Shown in pieces: positions 1 through 11,145 of a stretch of DNA of 64,000 bases (the stretch's first letter is position 1; each line of letters opens with the position of its first letter). This DNA comes from Collybia mongolica. Taxonomy: Eukaryota > Basidiomycota > Agaricomycetes > Agaricales > Clitocybaceae. The DNA lies in assembly GCA_013420905.1 (NCBI GenBank), contig JAAXNY010000013.1:1178001-1242000 (forward strand). Direction: 5' to 3'. The notes under the pieces are model-generated. The model saw only the letters and a list, made by a program, of their open reading frames with translations, searched no databases and had not been told where the DNA came from. The position numbers and the translations under genes are program-made.

Positions 1-43
1 CGTTGAGGACCCCCAATCGCAATTAGTCCCCATTGACTATCCA

Positions 44-3000
44 ATGGATAACGAGGCAGGACCATCAAACGTTCACTCTCGCGAATTATCACCACCATCA
101 GCCGTGCTGCACCATGAAGACCATTATGGGTTATCCAATCCACGCCGCTCTCATTGTATTGCGGCATATCTCGACAAAATTGGCAAGGAAAGATGGGGGC
201 CTGATCCTACTCGACAGTTCATCCCCAGGGAAGGTGACGAGAGCAGCGAGGAGGATGAGGATGAGGGAGACAAGCGGAATATGGATACTAATGATGACAC
301 GGACAGTGAGGGTTCTATCGACAGCAATGAGTATCTTGAGGAAGACGGTAGTGATAATGAAATGCCAAGCGCAGAGCCTGGGTTAGAGGGTATCTCGGTG
401 TGGGATCTTCTTGGTGAGGGGTTTTTGAAGGAAGCCTCGCGGTTAGGTGTGTCCACTCGGGTCCTTCGAAACACTCTCTGATCCATATCCTCATAGAGGA
501 AGTATTAGACGAGAGTGACTTAAAAATCCTCCGTCTCTATACCATCAAAATTGAAGAAGGCCTCACTCATAAAGCTTACAACAAAATTCGTTATCTTCTT
601 CCTGAGCTGTCAGCCAACAGTTTGAAGAACACAGAGAAACGAATCCAGTTTCTTTCTGGTTTTCAGCCAGTACATTATGACTGTTGCACCTCCTCATGTG
701 TGTGTTACACTGGGCCGTACAAAACCCTTATACAGTGCCCCAAATGCAATAAGGATCGCTACAAAGCTGATGGAAAAACACCCCTCTCCTATTATGAATA
801 TCTCCCTATCATCCCCCGACTCCGCGCCATGGTCTCAAGCCGTGCTCAAGCCAGGAAGATGCAATATTGGTCTAAGCACAAACATATCCCAACGAAAATG
901 ACTGATATATTTGATGGTACACATTATCAATTACTCCGGGAGACTTATATTACAATTGGCGATGAAGAACTCCCTATATGGTTCTTCTCAGATCCCCGCG
1001 ATGTAGCACTAGGATTATCTACGGATGGTTTTGGTCCTTTCAAGCGCCGTAACAAAACTGCCTGGCCATTAATTCTATTTAACTACAACCTTCCTCCTGA
1101 AGAGCGAATGCTCAAGGCAAACATCATTCCACTTGGGTCAATTCCCGGGCCGAAGAAACCCTACAATATGGATTCCTTCTTGTGGCCTGTAGTTCAAGAA
1201 TTACTACAGCTTGAGATTGGTGTTTCTGCCTTCAATGCTCTGACTGAATCCATATTCCTTCTCCGAGCATTTCTAGTTGTTGTTTTTGGTGATATACCCG
1301 CAGTTTCCATGGTCATGCGAATGAAGGGTCACAACGCCATCTATCCTTGCAGAATGTGCACCATCAAAGGCATCCGTGCCCCATCCTCGCGAGTGACAAC
1401 CCATTATGTTCCACTGTGCCGCGATGGCTTTCCACAGCCACAAGAACAATACAACGCATCAGAACTTCCACTACGAACTCATTCGTCATTCATTGAACAA
1501 GCAAAAAAAGTCCAGTTTGCTGTAACCGATGCAGAGTCCGAATGCCTCGCAACTAAATATGGCATCAAGGGTATTCCACTCCTCAGTACACTGAGTTCAC
1601 TATCTTTTCCTACCTCGTTCCCTTATGATTTCATGCATCTTATATGGTCTAATCTCATCCCAAACTTAATTCGGCTTTGGACTGGAAAATTCAAAGATCT
1701 TCCCCACAATGACGAAGGCTATGTATTATCCTCAACCGTATGGGAGGCTATTGGAGAAGCCACTGCAGATGCGGAGAGTACTACTCCGGCGGCGTTTGGG
1801 TCTAGGGTTCCTAATATTGCATCAGAGAGGTCTAATATGATTGCAGAAACATATTCGGTCTGGACATTTTACATCGCACCAACTCTCCTTAAAGGCCGAT
1901 TTGTACATCCCCGATACTATAAGCACTTTATTAAACTAGTTAGACTGTTAACAATTTGCCTCCAATTTGAAATTACACAAAATCAAATAGATGAGCTTGA
2001 AAGGGGGTTTCAGGATTGGGTCAAGGTGTATGAGCGGTAAGCACTTCTCGCAACCCAGAGGTCATTTTCTGATATATATATTAACAGCCTATATTATAAA
2101 TATGACCCACTGCGCGTATCGACTTGCCCCCTCACAATTCACGCACTACTCCATATCGCACCAACTGTCAGGGCCATGGGTCCGGTCTGGGCCTATTGGG
2201 CATTTCCAATGGAGCGCTACTGTGGTGATATCCTCCGCCATGTCAAGAGCCGACGGTTTCCTTATGCGAGCATCAATAACTATATCACCTCATGTGCCCA
2301 GTTGGCACACATAACTCTTCTCTACAATTTACAAGGCAAACTTCAGGTCTTACCTGCAAAGTCCCATGATCAGGATTTCAAATTAGATGAATGTACATTG
2401 TTTATCATACTATGCAGTCCTTCAATAATTATAGTTAAGATCCATTACACGTCCTCACCCCACCAAAAGGACCTGCAGCAAGCCTCTCTCGTTCCCTATG
2501 GATGGTGCTCACAGCGACATTGGCTACCCGCCTCGAGAAATCCCCATCAGTGATTCGACGGCTTATACCACAAGTGACGCAATTCCATCAATACGGCCGA
2601 GTATACCACCTGGAGGGCGGTGATACTATGCATGCCCGCGAGCTTCTTCCGCTTAGGTCTGACAGCCGTGATATGTCATTTGTCAAGGTATATTATGCAT
2701 TTCTGATTTTTTTGACATACTCTGACTCATACAAACCCTAGTATCAACTTGAGGTTGATAAATTTGCACATCGCAGGTCCCGAAGATCCGAGTTTGAGCT
2801 GCGAGAGTTTTTCGGGCAACTCCGTCGTTTTCTTGTTGTTGATATCCCAGCATCCCCAAGAGAGGGGATTGAGGCAGAATCATTCATTTATGCAGTTATC
2901 AGGCAGGTCAAGATATCAGAAGCAGCAACTGATTATTGCTCCTTGAACTATTACAAAGACCTAGGATCTATAGAATGTGTTGATCTCAACCAGGTGGAAT

Positions 3001-3060
3001 GTGTGATTGGTCGCATTATGGATCGTGGAAAGTGGTCAATTATTGATCGATGTCATTCCT
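44..3060 (+). CDS. TNP2-type CACTA/EnSpm transposase, multi-exon
   Basis: Catalyses cut-and-paste transposition of a CACTA-type DNA transposon (family knowledge). The opening ATG at 44 starts an acidic N-terminal region ending in WDLLGEGFLKEA. A 50-bp GT..AG intron (about 449-498) restores the frame into the long exon 499-2036. That exon holds the signature block HYDCCTSSCVCYTGPY, the zinc-type CPKCNKDRY, and GHNAIYPCRMC. A 51-bp intron (2037-2087, branch CTGAT) leads to GPVWAYWAFPMERYCG, the diagnostic TNP2 C-terminal motif. Another intron (2688-2741) precedes a block ending VGRIMDRGKWSIIDR near 3050. Exon limits between 2330 and 2510 and the true stop are uncertain. The element's terminal repeats are not visible; its left end lies outside the window. 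An 820-bp hAT insertion follows. Confidence 0.85.
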
Positions 3061-3216
3061 TATCTTCAATACATACATAGTTGATACATCCATTCTTTTA
3101 TTAACTACATATACTACTCTTTTTGCCCATGCATCTTACAGCCTTGCTCAAGCAATATTTTAATAATAGTAATAGCATAATCCTTTGGTTCCCTAATGCC
3201 ATGCTGAATTACTCTC

Positions 3217-4036
3217 TAGGGCTGCACGCCGTGACCGTACCTCACGGTATGTACGGACCCGTAGTATGGTTACCGTACCTGTGCCGTTCAGCCTCAGGTT
3301 CACCACGTTGACGGGACGGTCAACGCCCGTCCATTGCCGTCGAAAGACGGCCGTCCACGGCATTGGACGGTATTAGACAGGTATCCCCGATCAACCGTCT
3401 GCTCAAAGCTCACCTCTCATGGGTTCCCCTCAGAAATCCTTTACAGCTCGATATCGTAGGAAAGAGAAGGCCTCTATCAACAAACTTGAGGAATACTTCA
3501 AACTTCCTGCTGAAGATTTTGACACCTGTAATCCAATTCAGTGGCGGATGGGTTGACGCGCTCAGTTCCCGAATCTGTTTCGCCTTGCTTGTGACATCTT
3601 ATGTATTCCTGGTGAGTCATTCTAACATCTTTGATATTTTGTTCACAGAACATCCCCATGCCAGGTTCTGCTGTCGCCGTAGAGCAGGTCTTCTCAGATG
3701 GTCGGGACACCATTTCCCTCCGCCGTGCAAGCCTCCATGCTGATACCATCCGGATTCTAATGCTAGTTAAGAAACGGGTACATCTGGCCCGCGCAAAGGC
3801 AAACGCAGCCCTACGTCGTTGAATACCTAGCATACAGTATGGAATGTAATTTTTTTTTACTTTCAATGGATACCGTCTGCCGTACATAACCGTACAACGG
3901 CCGTCTCCGTACCCGTCCCGTAGCCGTTGGGGTTTGACTGACCAAACACTACGGACGGTGGACGGTCGAGCCGTACCCGTCTCATGACCGTTGATTGTAT
4001 GGCCGTACCCGTCAGACGGTACGGTGTGCAGCCCTA
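3217..4036 (+). mobile_element. Non-autonomous hAT element, 820 bp, with perfect 8-bp TSD
   Basis: Ends are TAGGGCTGCAC and GTGCAGCCCTA, an exact 11-bp terminal inverted repeat. It is flanked by identical 8-bp direct repeats TTACTCTC at 3209-3216 and 4037-4044, the duplication size expected for hAT. Both ends carry many copies of CCGTACC/GGTACGG and ACGGACGG-like words on both strands, as expected for subterminal transposase-binding repeats. The interior keeps only the 3' exons of a hAT transposase, so this is an internally deleted derivative. Confidence 0.9.
3420..3822 (+). pseudogene. hAT transposase C-terminal dimerisation domain, fragment
   Basis: The reading frame through about 3445-3610 gives KEKASINKLEEYFKLPAEDF, an in-frame TGA near 3555, then RAQFPNLFRLACDILCIP. 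A second block at 3649-3822 gives PGSAVAVEQVFSDGRDTISL then RRASLHADTIRILMLVK and a stop. Together these match the hAT C-terminal dimerisation region, whose usual core is an SS/SAV..ER.FS motif. The join at 3611-3648 looks like an intron (GTGAGT..CACAG), but the phases do not fit. With the catalytic N-terminal part absent, this cannot encode a working transposase. Confidence 0.8.
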
Positions 4037-4194
4037 TTACTCTCAAGAGCTTGCCTTTGGGCCCCCTTCACCTGAACTTACTAAGTACTCCAAGCTTACA
4101 AAATATAACCTCAGATTGTTCCCCCTCTATTTAATTAATCAAAGTACTGTCTTTAAATTCCATTCTTTTGTATAAATTTTGTACCCCCCTATCA

Positions 4195-4672
4195 GATGAA
4201 AATATACAACCCAACTCACTCTCTTATAGGTTGAAATTTCATCCAGTTAATTGGAGAAAATTCTAATATCTTTTTTCATCTAAAGGATGGCTGAAATATG
4301 TGAGATGAAAATAAACTACTAAAATCACTCTTCTATAGGATGAAATTTCATCCAGTTAACTGGGGGAAAATTTAATACTTTTTTTCATCTAATGGATGGC
4401 TAACATATTTTGGATGAAAATCAGCCACTAAATTCACTCTTCTATAAGATGAACTTTCATCCAATTAATTGTAGTTAATTGAAGGGATTTTTAATACATA
4501 TTTTTATCTAATAAATGGCTGAAATATGGGGGATGAAAATCAGGCCACCAACTTCACTCCTTTATAGGATGAAATTTCATCCAATTAATGGAGGGAAAAT
4601 TTAATACCTTTTTTCATCTATTGGATGGCTGAAATATGTGGGGTGGAATTCAGCCACAATTCATACCCCTTT
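4195..4672. repeat. Tandem repeat, about 4 copies of 109-120 bp
   Basis: Units begin near 4229, 4338, 4447 and 4567. Each starts with GGATGAAATTTCATCC, a 16-bp perfect palindrome in units 2 and 4 and one or two mismatches off in units 1 and 3. Each then runs through a T-rich tract, TTTTCATCTAATGGATGGCT and a GGATGAAAAT block. No coding potential. The words GGCTGAA and ATTCAGCC link it to the hairpin immediately downstream. Confidence 0.85.
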
Positions 4673-4726
4673 AATTCAGCCATTTAAGTGTGGAAATTCA
4701 TATTTCCACACTTAAATGGCTGAATT
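4673..4726. repeat. Perfect hairpin, 25-bp arms, 4-nt loop
   Basis: Arms 4673-4697 and 4702-4726 are exact reverse complements (AATTCAGCCATTTAAG... and ...CTTAAATGGCTGAATT) with loop TCAT. It sits exactly where the gypsy pol homology fades, between the tandem repeats and the integrase remnant. Confidence 0.95.
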
Positions 4727-4729
4727 TCA

Positions 4730-6256
4730 TGATCCAATGGGGACACAGTGTGGATTCCAGCCACACTTTGGCTGCAACAAAGGCAGGACCATTATCCGTT
4801 ACAATTTCCATTAGGGAACCCCATCTACAGATTACTTCTTCAAACAGCCACCTTCCCAAGGTCTTGCCATCCTCAGATTTGAGGGGCGCGCCTTCCATCC
4901 ATGAGGACAGTGCGCACCTTCCTTAGACAATATATTTATAACCGTTAGACGGTGGGCTCATATGCATGGTGTCTGCATGTAATACTTGGAATATAGACGG
5001 CATGTGGGTTATGACAGGAGGGATTCTCAACAAAGTTAAGAGCCTTGTCTGACAGATGTGACATGACTTCACATACCATGATACATCGCGTTCCATTTCT
5101 GGCCACCAAAATCTTTTATCTATTAAGGATTTTGTTGCATAGAAACCCCTATGTCCAACAGAGTCATGAGATGCCCTCATCATATATGTACGGTGGTTTT
5201 TATCAACAACGAGCTGGTGTGCGCTATCAATATTTTTCCTATACATCCGACCCTCTGGATCCAAAAAGAAATTAGATGCCTGCCTCACAAATTTTATGTA
5301 GGCACAGTCTGTCATTCCTTTTGGTCTCTTTTGTGGTCTTTTTAACCAATCCTTTATTAAAGGTAGGTTTTTATCCTGTTCTTGCGCCGTAGGTGTTCAT
5401 TTAGACTCATTGTATACTTCCCTCACATTAGGGTCATATTTAAACTTTTCATCAGGTATGACAGTAGTATTTACAAGTTGCTTTAGATAAGCTTCTCTTT
5501 GAATACCAAACTGTCCTAAACCTAAGTGCTGCTTTATTTCCCCAATAAATGCTGCTTCACCAGCCCAAGCATTGTTTACTTCAACTTCAAAATCAGAGAT
5601 TTCCTTGGCAAGTTGAAATAAATATCTGCCATGCATGTCAATCTCTTCCTTAAAGTCTGACAATTCCAAAGGGTCATCCAATCCCTCAGTTGGGTTGATA
5701 AACCTTAAAGGACCTGAGGGTTCATTGTAACCATTGTCTGGGTCCGGGTAGACAGGATCCCCTAGCCGCGTGTCTCGTCTTGACAGACCATCTGGGCCAA
5801 AGCCTTTACCAGCTTTATGAACCAAAGTAAAGTGGAACATAAGTATCCTATCAATCCACCTATTTACTGTTGCATTAGGTCCTAGACTTGGGTTTGATAA
5901 CATCCCCTTAATGTACTTTGCATCCATTTCCACTACCAAATTTTGTACTCCAATAAACCAATAATAACATGCCATTAGAACTCTCATTAATCTGAATAGC
6001 TCTCGTTTGGGTTGTGAGAAGCGCGCTTCGTGCTCATTCAGAGTTATCAAGTCAAATCTAGCATAGTGCTTTCTTCCAGGTATATCAGGGTCTTCCTGAT
6101 AGATATAGTAGCCTACAGCTTTCCATGACGTATCTACTGACAATACCACTGGCGTATTCCAGGTGTAATTAATTGGACAGAGCGTGGGGCTATTTTTAAG
6201 TGCATCTAATAATAGCTGCTGCGCTTCTTCTTGCTCAGGCCCCCATATCCAAGGTT
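4730..6256 (-). pseudogene. Ty3/gypsy pol, RNase H and integrase part
   Basis: Read right to left: continuation of the RT connection (QPWIWGPEQEEAQQLLLDAL), then retroviral-type RNase H (LSVDTSWKAVGYYIYQED, about 6170-5960). Next come a linker, the integrase H2C2 zinc finger (HDSVGHRG..CHICQ, about 5190-5060), and the catalytic core with IVTDNGPAFVAA near 4780. Stops interrupt it at 5397-5399 (TGA) and 4923-4925 (TAA). The second sits where relatives read KYIVQGRCALSSW, i.e. CAA to TAA. The integrase is truncated near the hairpin at 4726. The missing upstream part lies beyond the inserted copia (11146-12058). No gag, protease or LTR is identified with confidence. Confidence 0.85.
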
Positions 6257-6261
6257 GACTA

Positions 6262-6588
6262 TGTTGAAATCTAACCTAGATTAACCTAAGATAGAACACG
6301 ATAAGCCTCAGTTTGTGTATAATCGACTGAGCATTAGCACTGTACCTAAGATAGAGCACGATAAGCCAAGTACAGTAGTAAGTAAATGTCCATGTGATAT
6401 GTAAAGAAGCAGTGGCTCACCCTCAGTTCGTGTATAATTGACTGAGGGTGTTTGTAGGGTAAAGTACAGTATATATATATGTAGATGTGAGATAAAGAAA
6501 GGTGGTCATAAAGAGGATGCGAAAGAGTGGAACATGAATGACGCAACCATGGACAAAGGGTGTCCACGGTGCACATCAAAAATCAACA
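6262..6588 (-). repeat. Copia A 3' LTR (327 bp)
   Basis: Same start and end as the LTR at 10929-11140 but 115 bp longer. The extra stretch (about 6330-6444) lies between two copies of a CCTCAGTTNGTGTATAATNG motif followed by ACTGAG. The shorter LTR fits a deletion between those direct repeats. Confidence 0.9.
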
Positions 6589-6600
6589 CTCCTCCTCACC
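6589..6600 (-). other. Copia A polypurine tract
   Basis: On the minus strand the bases just upstream of the 3' LTR read GGTGAGGAGGAG, the expected position and composition for the plus-strand primer. Confidence 0.7.
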
Positions 6601-6654
6601 GTGGATGTGCTCCTCCTCGCATGGAACTGGCACCTAAAGAAGACGAAGGAAATG

Positions 6655-8406
6655 GCGAAGACGGATGAATTTTTTGTAATTGAGTGCCTTGGTGAATAGG
6701 TCGGCAACATTGTCATTTGTGTTGACATATCAAACTTTGATCTCGTTTGATTGCACACGCTCGTGCAGGAAGTGGTATTTGATATCAACATGTTTGACGC
6801 AAGCGTGGAGTAGCAGGTCTTTGGACAAATTGATAGCGGCATTGTTGTCACAAAGTAGCTTTGTGGGTCCTGGTTTCAAGAAATCCGTAGCTGTAAGGAG
6901 TGACTGAAGCCATATACATTCCTTTGCCGCTTTGAATGCAGCCATGTATTTGGCTTCACATGATGAGGCTGCTACTGTCTCTTGCTTGCATGCGCCCCAT
7001 GATAAAGCGCCATGTCCCAAGGTCCAAACATATCCTCCAATGCTGCGATGTGTGTCAAGGCAATTGGCCCAATCCGAATCCATGAATCCAGCAAGTTCAA
7101 TGGGATTTGATCCTCCAAGGTGAAGTTTTAATTCACGCATTCCTTTGAGGTATCGAACAAGACGGATGGCAGCATTCCAGTGTACAAACAAGAAGGAATC
7201 AAGGTATTGTGAAAATTGTTGTATGGGATAGGCAATGTCCCCCCACGTGGCAATTGCAAGGTAGAGTAAGCAGCCAACTAGGGATCGATAAGGAAGTTTC
7301 GCAAGCAGGGCCTGTTCCTCTTGAGATAAGGTCTTAGTGTTGACTCGACAAAGTTTGAGGCCAGGGTCCATTGGTATGGGTAGCGGCGAAGCATCAGTTT
7401 GTCCAAATTGTTGAACTATCTTGTCAATGAGCGCGGTCTGTGATAGTTTGACAACATGGTTTTCCCAATCCCATTTGACAGCAACACCAACAACAAAGCG
7501 TGGAAGGCCTAGGTTGCTGATTTGCCACACCTTTTGCATCTGATCTTTGAAGCTCTTGTTTTCCTCTTTTGTGTCAGCAATAGATAGAAAATCATCAACA
7601 TGGACGGCAGCAATGATCGTACTGGTCACAGATTTCCTGTGGTAAATACATGATTTGCATGATAGGCATGTAAAGCCCCAGCCAATCATGTGTTCATTCA
7701 TTGTCTTGTTCCATATGCGACCGCTTTGCTTCATACTGTATAAGCCATGCTGTAGTTCCCATACCCATTCTTCTCGTCCTGGTTCCTCAAAATCTTTGGG
7801 CTGTTCCATGTACTGAGTCTCCTCCTCAGGTAGTAGACCATAGAGGAACGCTGTTTTGATATCAATCTGGGTGGCATCCCAACCTTTTGCTGCTGCGATA
7901 TGTAGGAGTATGCGCCAAGATTCCATGTGCGCTGTAGGTGAGGTAGTTTTCGTGTAATCCCTTCCATATATTTGTCCGTCACCTCTGAATACAATGTGGA
8001 CTTTGTGACAAACGGCTTTTCCACCTTGATCCCGTTTTATTTTGAAGACAGGTTTACCTTTGTGAACCTTCTTTCCTTGTGGAACATCAGATCGTGGTAT
8101 GAGTTTGTATATGCCCATCTCTTTTAAAGAGTTGAGCTCGTCTCGGTAACCTTCTTCCCAGAGCTTTGCGTCAGCAGATTCTTTTGCCTCTCGCCAAGTT
8201 TTAGGCTCGTCATCAAATTCTAAAAATGATGGATCAATAGCTCCGGCATCAATGATAGTGGAAAGTACTTGATCATGATCGACATTTTCGCCTATTTCTC
8301 CGAGGTCTAGTCCCTGAAGAAGATCCCGGAGTTCATCTATTGCCGTCTTGACTTTCCAGGAACCTGACATGGTAGGAGCTGTAGATATTACCCGATTTAC
8401 GGTCAT
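6655..8406 (-). pseudogene. Copia A reverse transcriptase and RNase H
   Basis: Copia-type RT (RVT_2): GYRDELNSLKEMGIYKLIPR, then VFKIKRDQGGKAV, the catalytic VHVDDFLSIA block, and RNase H with GFMDSDWANCLDTHRSIGGY and SSCEAKYMAA. The frame stops at 6730-6732 (TGA) inside EIKV*YVNTNDNVADLFTKAL, which relatives read as EIKVRYVNTND, so this is CGA to TGA. The homology continues to about 6655. It is in a different frame from the upstream integrase; the shift lies near 8335-8400. Confidence 0.9.
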
Positions 8407-10213
8407 AGCATCTGTATGTTTTGGATTTTAGGTCATAGCCAACTAGAATGCATTCAATTGAGTGTTCGTAGATTTTTGGGTTGTGTTTGTTGAGGATAAG
8501 GACGAAGGCTTTGCAGCCTATTTCCCTCATGTACGAGTAGTCGGGTTTGCGACTGTAGTACAGTTCCCAAGGCGTCAATCCTTTCAGTGACAGGGTGAGC
8601 GTTTTGGCATGTAGGTGTGTGGCTGTCAGGTAGAATTCACCCCACATGTTTGGGGGGCAATTGGCTGCAATGCGCATGGTGCGTGCTTTTCCCATGAGTG
8701 TACAATGCATGCGTTCGACGCGTCCCATATGTTCAGATGTGTATGGTGCCGCAAATTCATGTTGCGTCCCGCGTGATGCTAGCCATGAATGGAGTTCATT
8801 GGAGTTCAGCTCACTGTCATGCCTGGTGTGATATATACCAACGCGAAGTCCTGTCTCAGATTCACAGGCAAGTTCCCATGCTTTGAGCTCTGGTAGCACA
8901 TCACTTTTGGCTTTGAGAAGGATTGTCCAAGGCATGCTCATGAAATCGTCAACGATATTCATAACATATTTATGCCCAGATTGGGCGGTTACATCCTGTG
9001 GACCAGTGAGATCTGCCCATATGATCCCCAATTTCCTCTCTGATCTATGCCCTGGTCCCTCCTTCCACATCTTTGGAACAGGTGTCTTGGTCTGTTTTCC
9101 AAGAATGCATGATTGACATTTGGGCAGTTTGGAAGGGAACGAGGAGGGCATACCTGCAATCATGCCGTTTCATGCCATCTCTGTTATAGCCTGGTAGTTG
9201 GCATGGCCGAGGCGACGATGCCAGGTCTCCATATCAGGAGCATGTTGGGCAGATAAGGTGTGTTCGGCCTCAGCAGATTGCATAGTCAGGCAGTAGAGAC
9301 ATTTGGAAGGGATGAGGGGACCACCCACTACAAGTGCACCAGTAGACTTATTGGTAATTTTTATGATCTCGTCATCAAAATAGGCGGCAAGGCGATTGTT
9401 GATGGCGAGCACACTGACCGATATTAGTCTAACAGTGGAGTTCGGGATGTATAATACATCCGTGAGGATCAGGTAGGCTCCGCGTGCAATTCGGAGTCGA
9501 ACTTCGCCTACACCTATTGCCACGATTTGTGATCCACCAACGCCTGTGATAGCGCGTGCTGGAATGGCTCATAAATTGTAGAAGTCAGTGCGTTCGTAAG
9601 TGATGTGGATTGACGCGCCAGTGTCTACATAGAATGGATTCATTTCAAGGGAGATGCATGTGCATGCGCTCTGTTGTAGAGGTGTGACCGAAGTATAAGT
9701 GAACTCATCGATCGGTTTGGAGAATTTGTTCTAATCAATACCTGTTTTCAATTCTCCATATGCCATGAATCCTATCCATTCCATCTCTTCGAGTCTAGAG
9801 TGGCTCGGGATTGGCATTGATGCTAATCCCACAAATTCGTTGATGTGCGCAACTGGGGTAGGAGTGGATGTGAGGCCCGTAAATTCTGCAGCAGGCGCTC
9901 TGGCATGGAACTGTTTTGGATCAATGTATGCTACCATAGCTTGCCCATCCTTGTTCTTAACATTGATAGCCATCATCCCACTCATTCCGGTGCTGCCTTT
10001 GTCGGCATGTCTAGCGGCTTTCAATTCGTCTAGGGTCTTGCCTTCCATTCCTCCACCTGGTTGAATGCAATACTTGGCCAAGTGGCCGCGACCATGTTTC
10101 CCCCTTCTCATGCAGTTGGTACATGTGGGCACATTGGATGTAGTGTTGCGGGATTTGGATTGGGTGGTCTGAGCTGCTAGAGCAATCGATGTCTGGCTTG
10201 TAGGCTTGCTCAC
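8333..10213 (-). pseudogene. Copia A gag zinc knuckle, protease and integrase
   Basis: One reading frame interrupted by stops near 9731, 9584 and 9170. In order: a gag knuckle-like CTNCMRRGKHGRGHLAKYC (about 10120-10065), protease NPFYVDTGASIHITYE (DTG near 9630), and GAG-preintegrase HRRLGHANY (about 9220). Integrase follows, with CQSCILGKQ, WADLTGPQ, a disturbed catalytic patch TRHDSELNS (family TDNGELKS) and SEHMGRVERMH (family SEHNGRVER). The 9584 stop (NL*AIPA) and the 9170 stop (EMA*NGM) both fit CGA to TGA. Confidence 0.9.
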
Positions 10214-10734
10214 TTCGAGTAGCGTCTGTTTGTTCTCAAGGAACGCATGGATATGTGTAGAGGTGTATGGATTTTGGTGGTGGTGGTTAGTGGTTTGGAC
10301 AAAGAGTATTTGGTGGAGAGGGCCGTTTGAAGTAGGGTGACCTGCTTAACTGGTCCCTCTTTCTCATGACAGGCCTTCAGCTTCTTCCAACACATCCCTG
10401 CATTGTCCCCCTCAATCAACAAGTCCTGTTCAGCATCTGATATTGCTGCGACAATGAGAGCATGTGCAAGTCAGTCATTTTCCTTCCAGTGTTTGTGAGC
10501 ACGCGGCTCAGTGGTTTGTGATGGACGTGGGGGTGGATTGAGAACGTAGTCGTAGAGTCCCGCAAGAGTTATGAAGGTCTTGAAATCGCGTGCCCATTTC
10601 TGGTAGTTTCCGGTGTGTTTGTCAAGCACGGTTCCTTGGAACTGGAACTTGACAGAGATAGCCGTTACACTTGGAGCAGTAGTGTCGGTTTTCAAAATGG
10701 TGGTAGTGAGGGGTGATTCGGGCATGATGGTCAT
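10213..10734 (-). pseudogene. Copia A gag, N-terminal part
   Basis: Starts MTIMPESPLTTTILKTD and contains the gag motif NYQKWARDFKTFITLAGLYD. A TGA at 10471 (END*LAHALIVAAISDAEQ) interrupts the frame, again fitting CGA to TGA. The frame then continues through WKKLKACHEKEGPVKQVTLL to about 10213 and shifts into the knuckle region. Copia gag forms the virus-like particle. Decayed. Confidence 0.75.
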
Positions 10735-10917
10735 ATAGAGCAGCGATAGAGTTTCGTTGTAGAGTACAAAGGGCCTCGGCTCAGAAGCACAAGGACGTAA
10801 AGTTGCGACGCGTCGGTCTGATCAAAGAGACGGATCACGTTGGTCGCATTCCAGGTGGCACGGCCCAGGGTTCTAGGTCAGGTCTCAAGCGTCATCACTA
10901 GAGTGCACAACGACAGT

Positions 10918-10928
10918 GGCCCATAACC
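10918..10928 (-). other. Copia A primer binding site, half initiator tRNA-Met
   Basis: Directly after the 5' LTR (minus strand ...TTCAACA) the sequence is GGTTATGGGCC. That is the complement of the GGCCCAUAACC anticodon-arm sequence of eukaryotic initiator tRNA-Met. Drosophila copia is known to prime from an internal break of that tRNA. The same site follows the LTRs of copia B and C. Confidence 0.8.
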
Positions 10929-11140
10929 TGTTGAAATCTAACCTAGATTAACCTAAGATAGAACACGATAAGCCTCAGTTTGTGTATAATCGACTGAGGG
11001 TGTTTGTAGGGTAAAGTACAGTATATATATATGTAGATGTGAGATAAAGAAAGGTGGTCATAAAGAGGATGTGAAAGAGCGGAACATGAACAACGTGACC
11101 ATGGACAAAGGGCGTCCACGGTGCACATCAAAAATCAACA
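10929..11140 (-). repeat. Copia A 5' LTR (212 bp)
   Basis: TG..CA ended, near identical to the 6262-6588 LTR outside the 115-bp length difference. Contains a TATATATATA tract at about 11020-11032. Confidence 0.9.
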
Positions 11141-11145
11141 GACTA

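Larger units (their letters stand above)
6262..11140 (-). mobile_element. Ty1/copia LTR retrotransposon (copia A) inserted in gypsy pol
   Basis: LTRs at 6262-6588 and 10929-11140 begin TGTTGA and end TCAACA. Identical 5-bp flanks GACTA (6257-6261 and 11141-11145) are the target duplication. Removing the element plus one flank restores the gypsy reading frame across TRS|SQPWIWGPEQEE. The internal region encodes gag, protease, integrase, RT and RNase H on the minus strand, broken by several TGA codons and frame changes. A half-tRNA primer site and a purine tract lie inside the LTRs. Confidence 0.95.
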
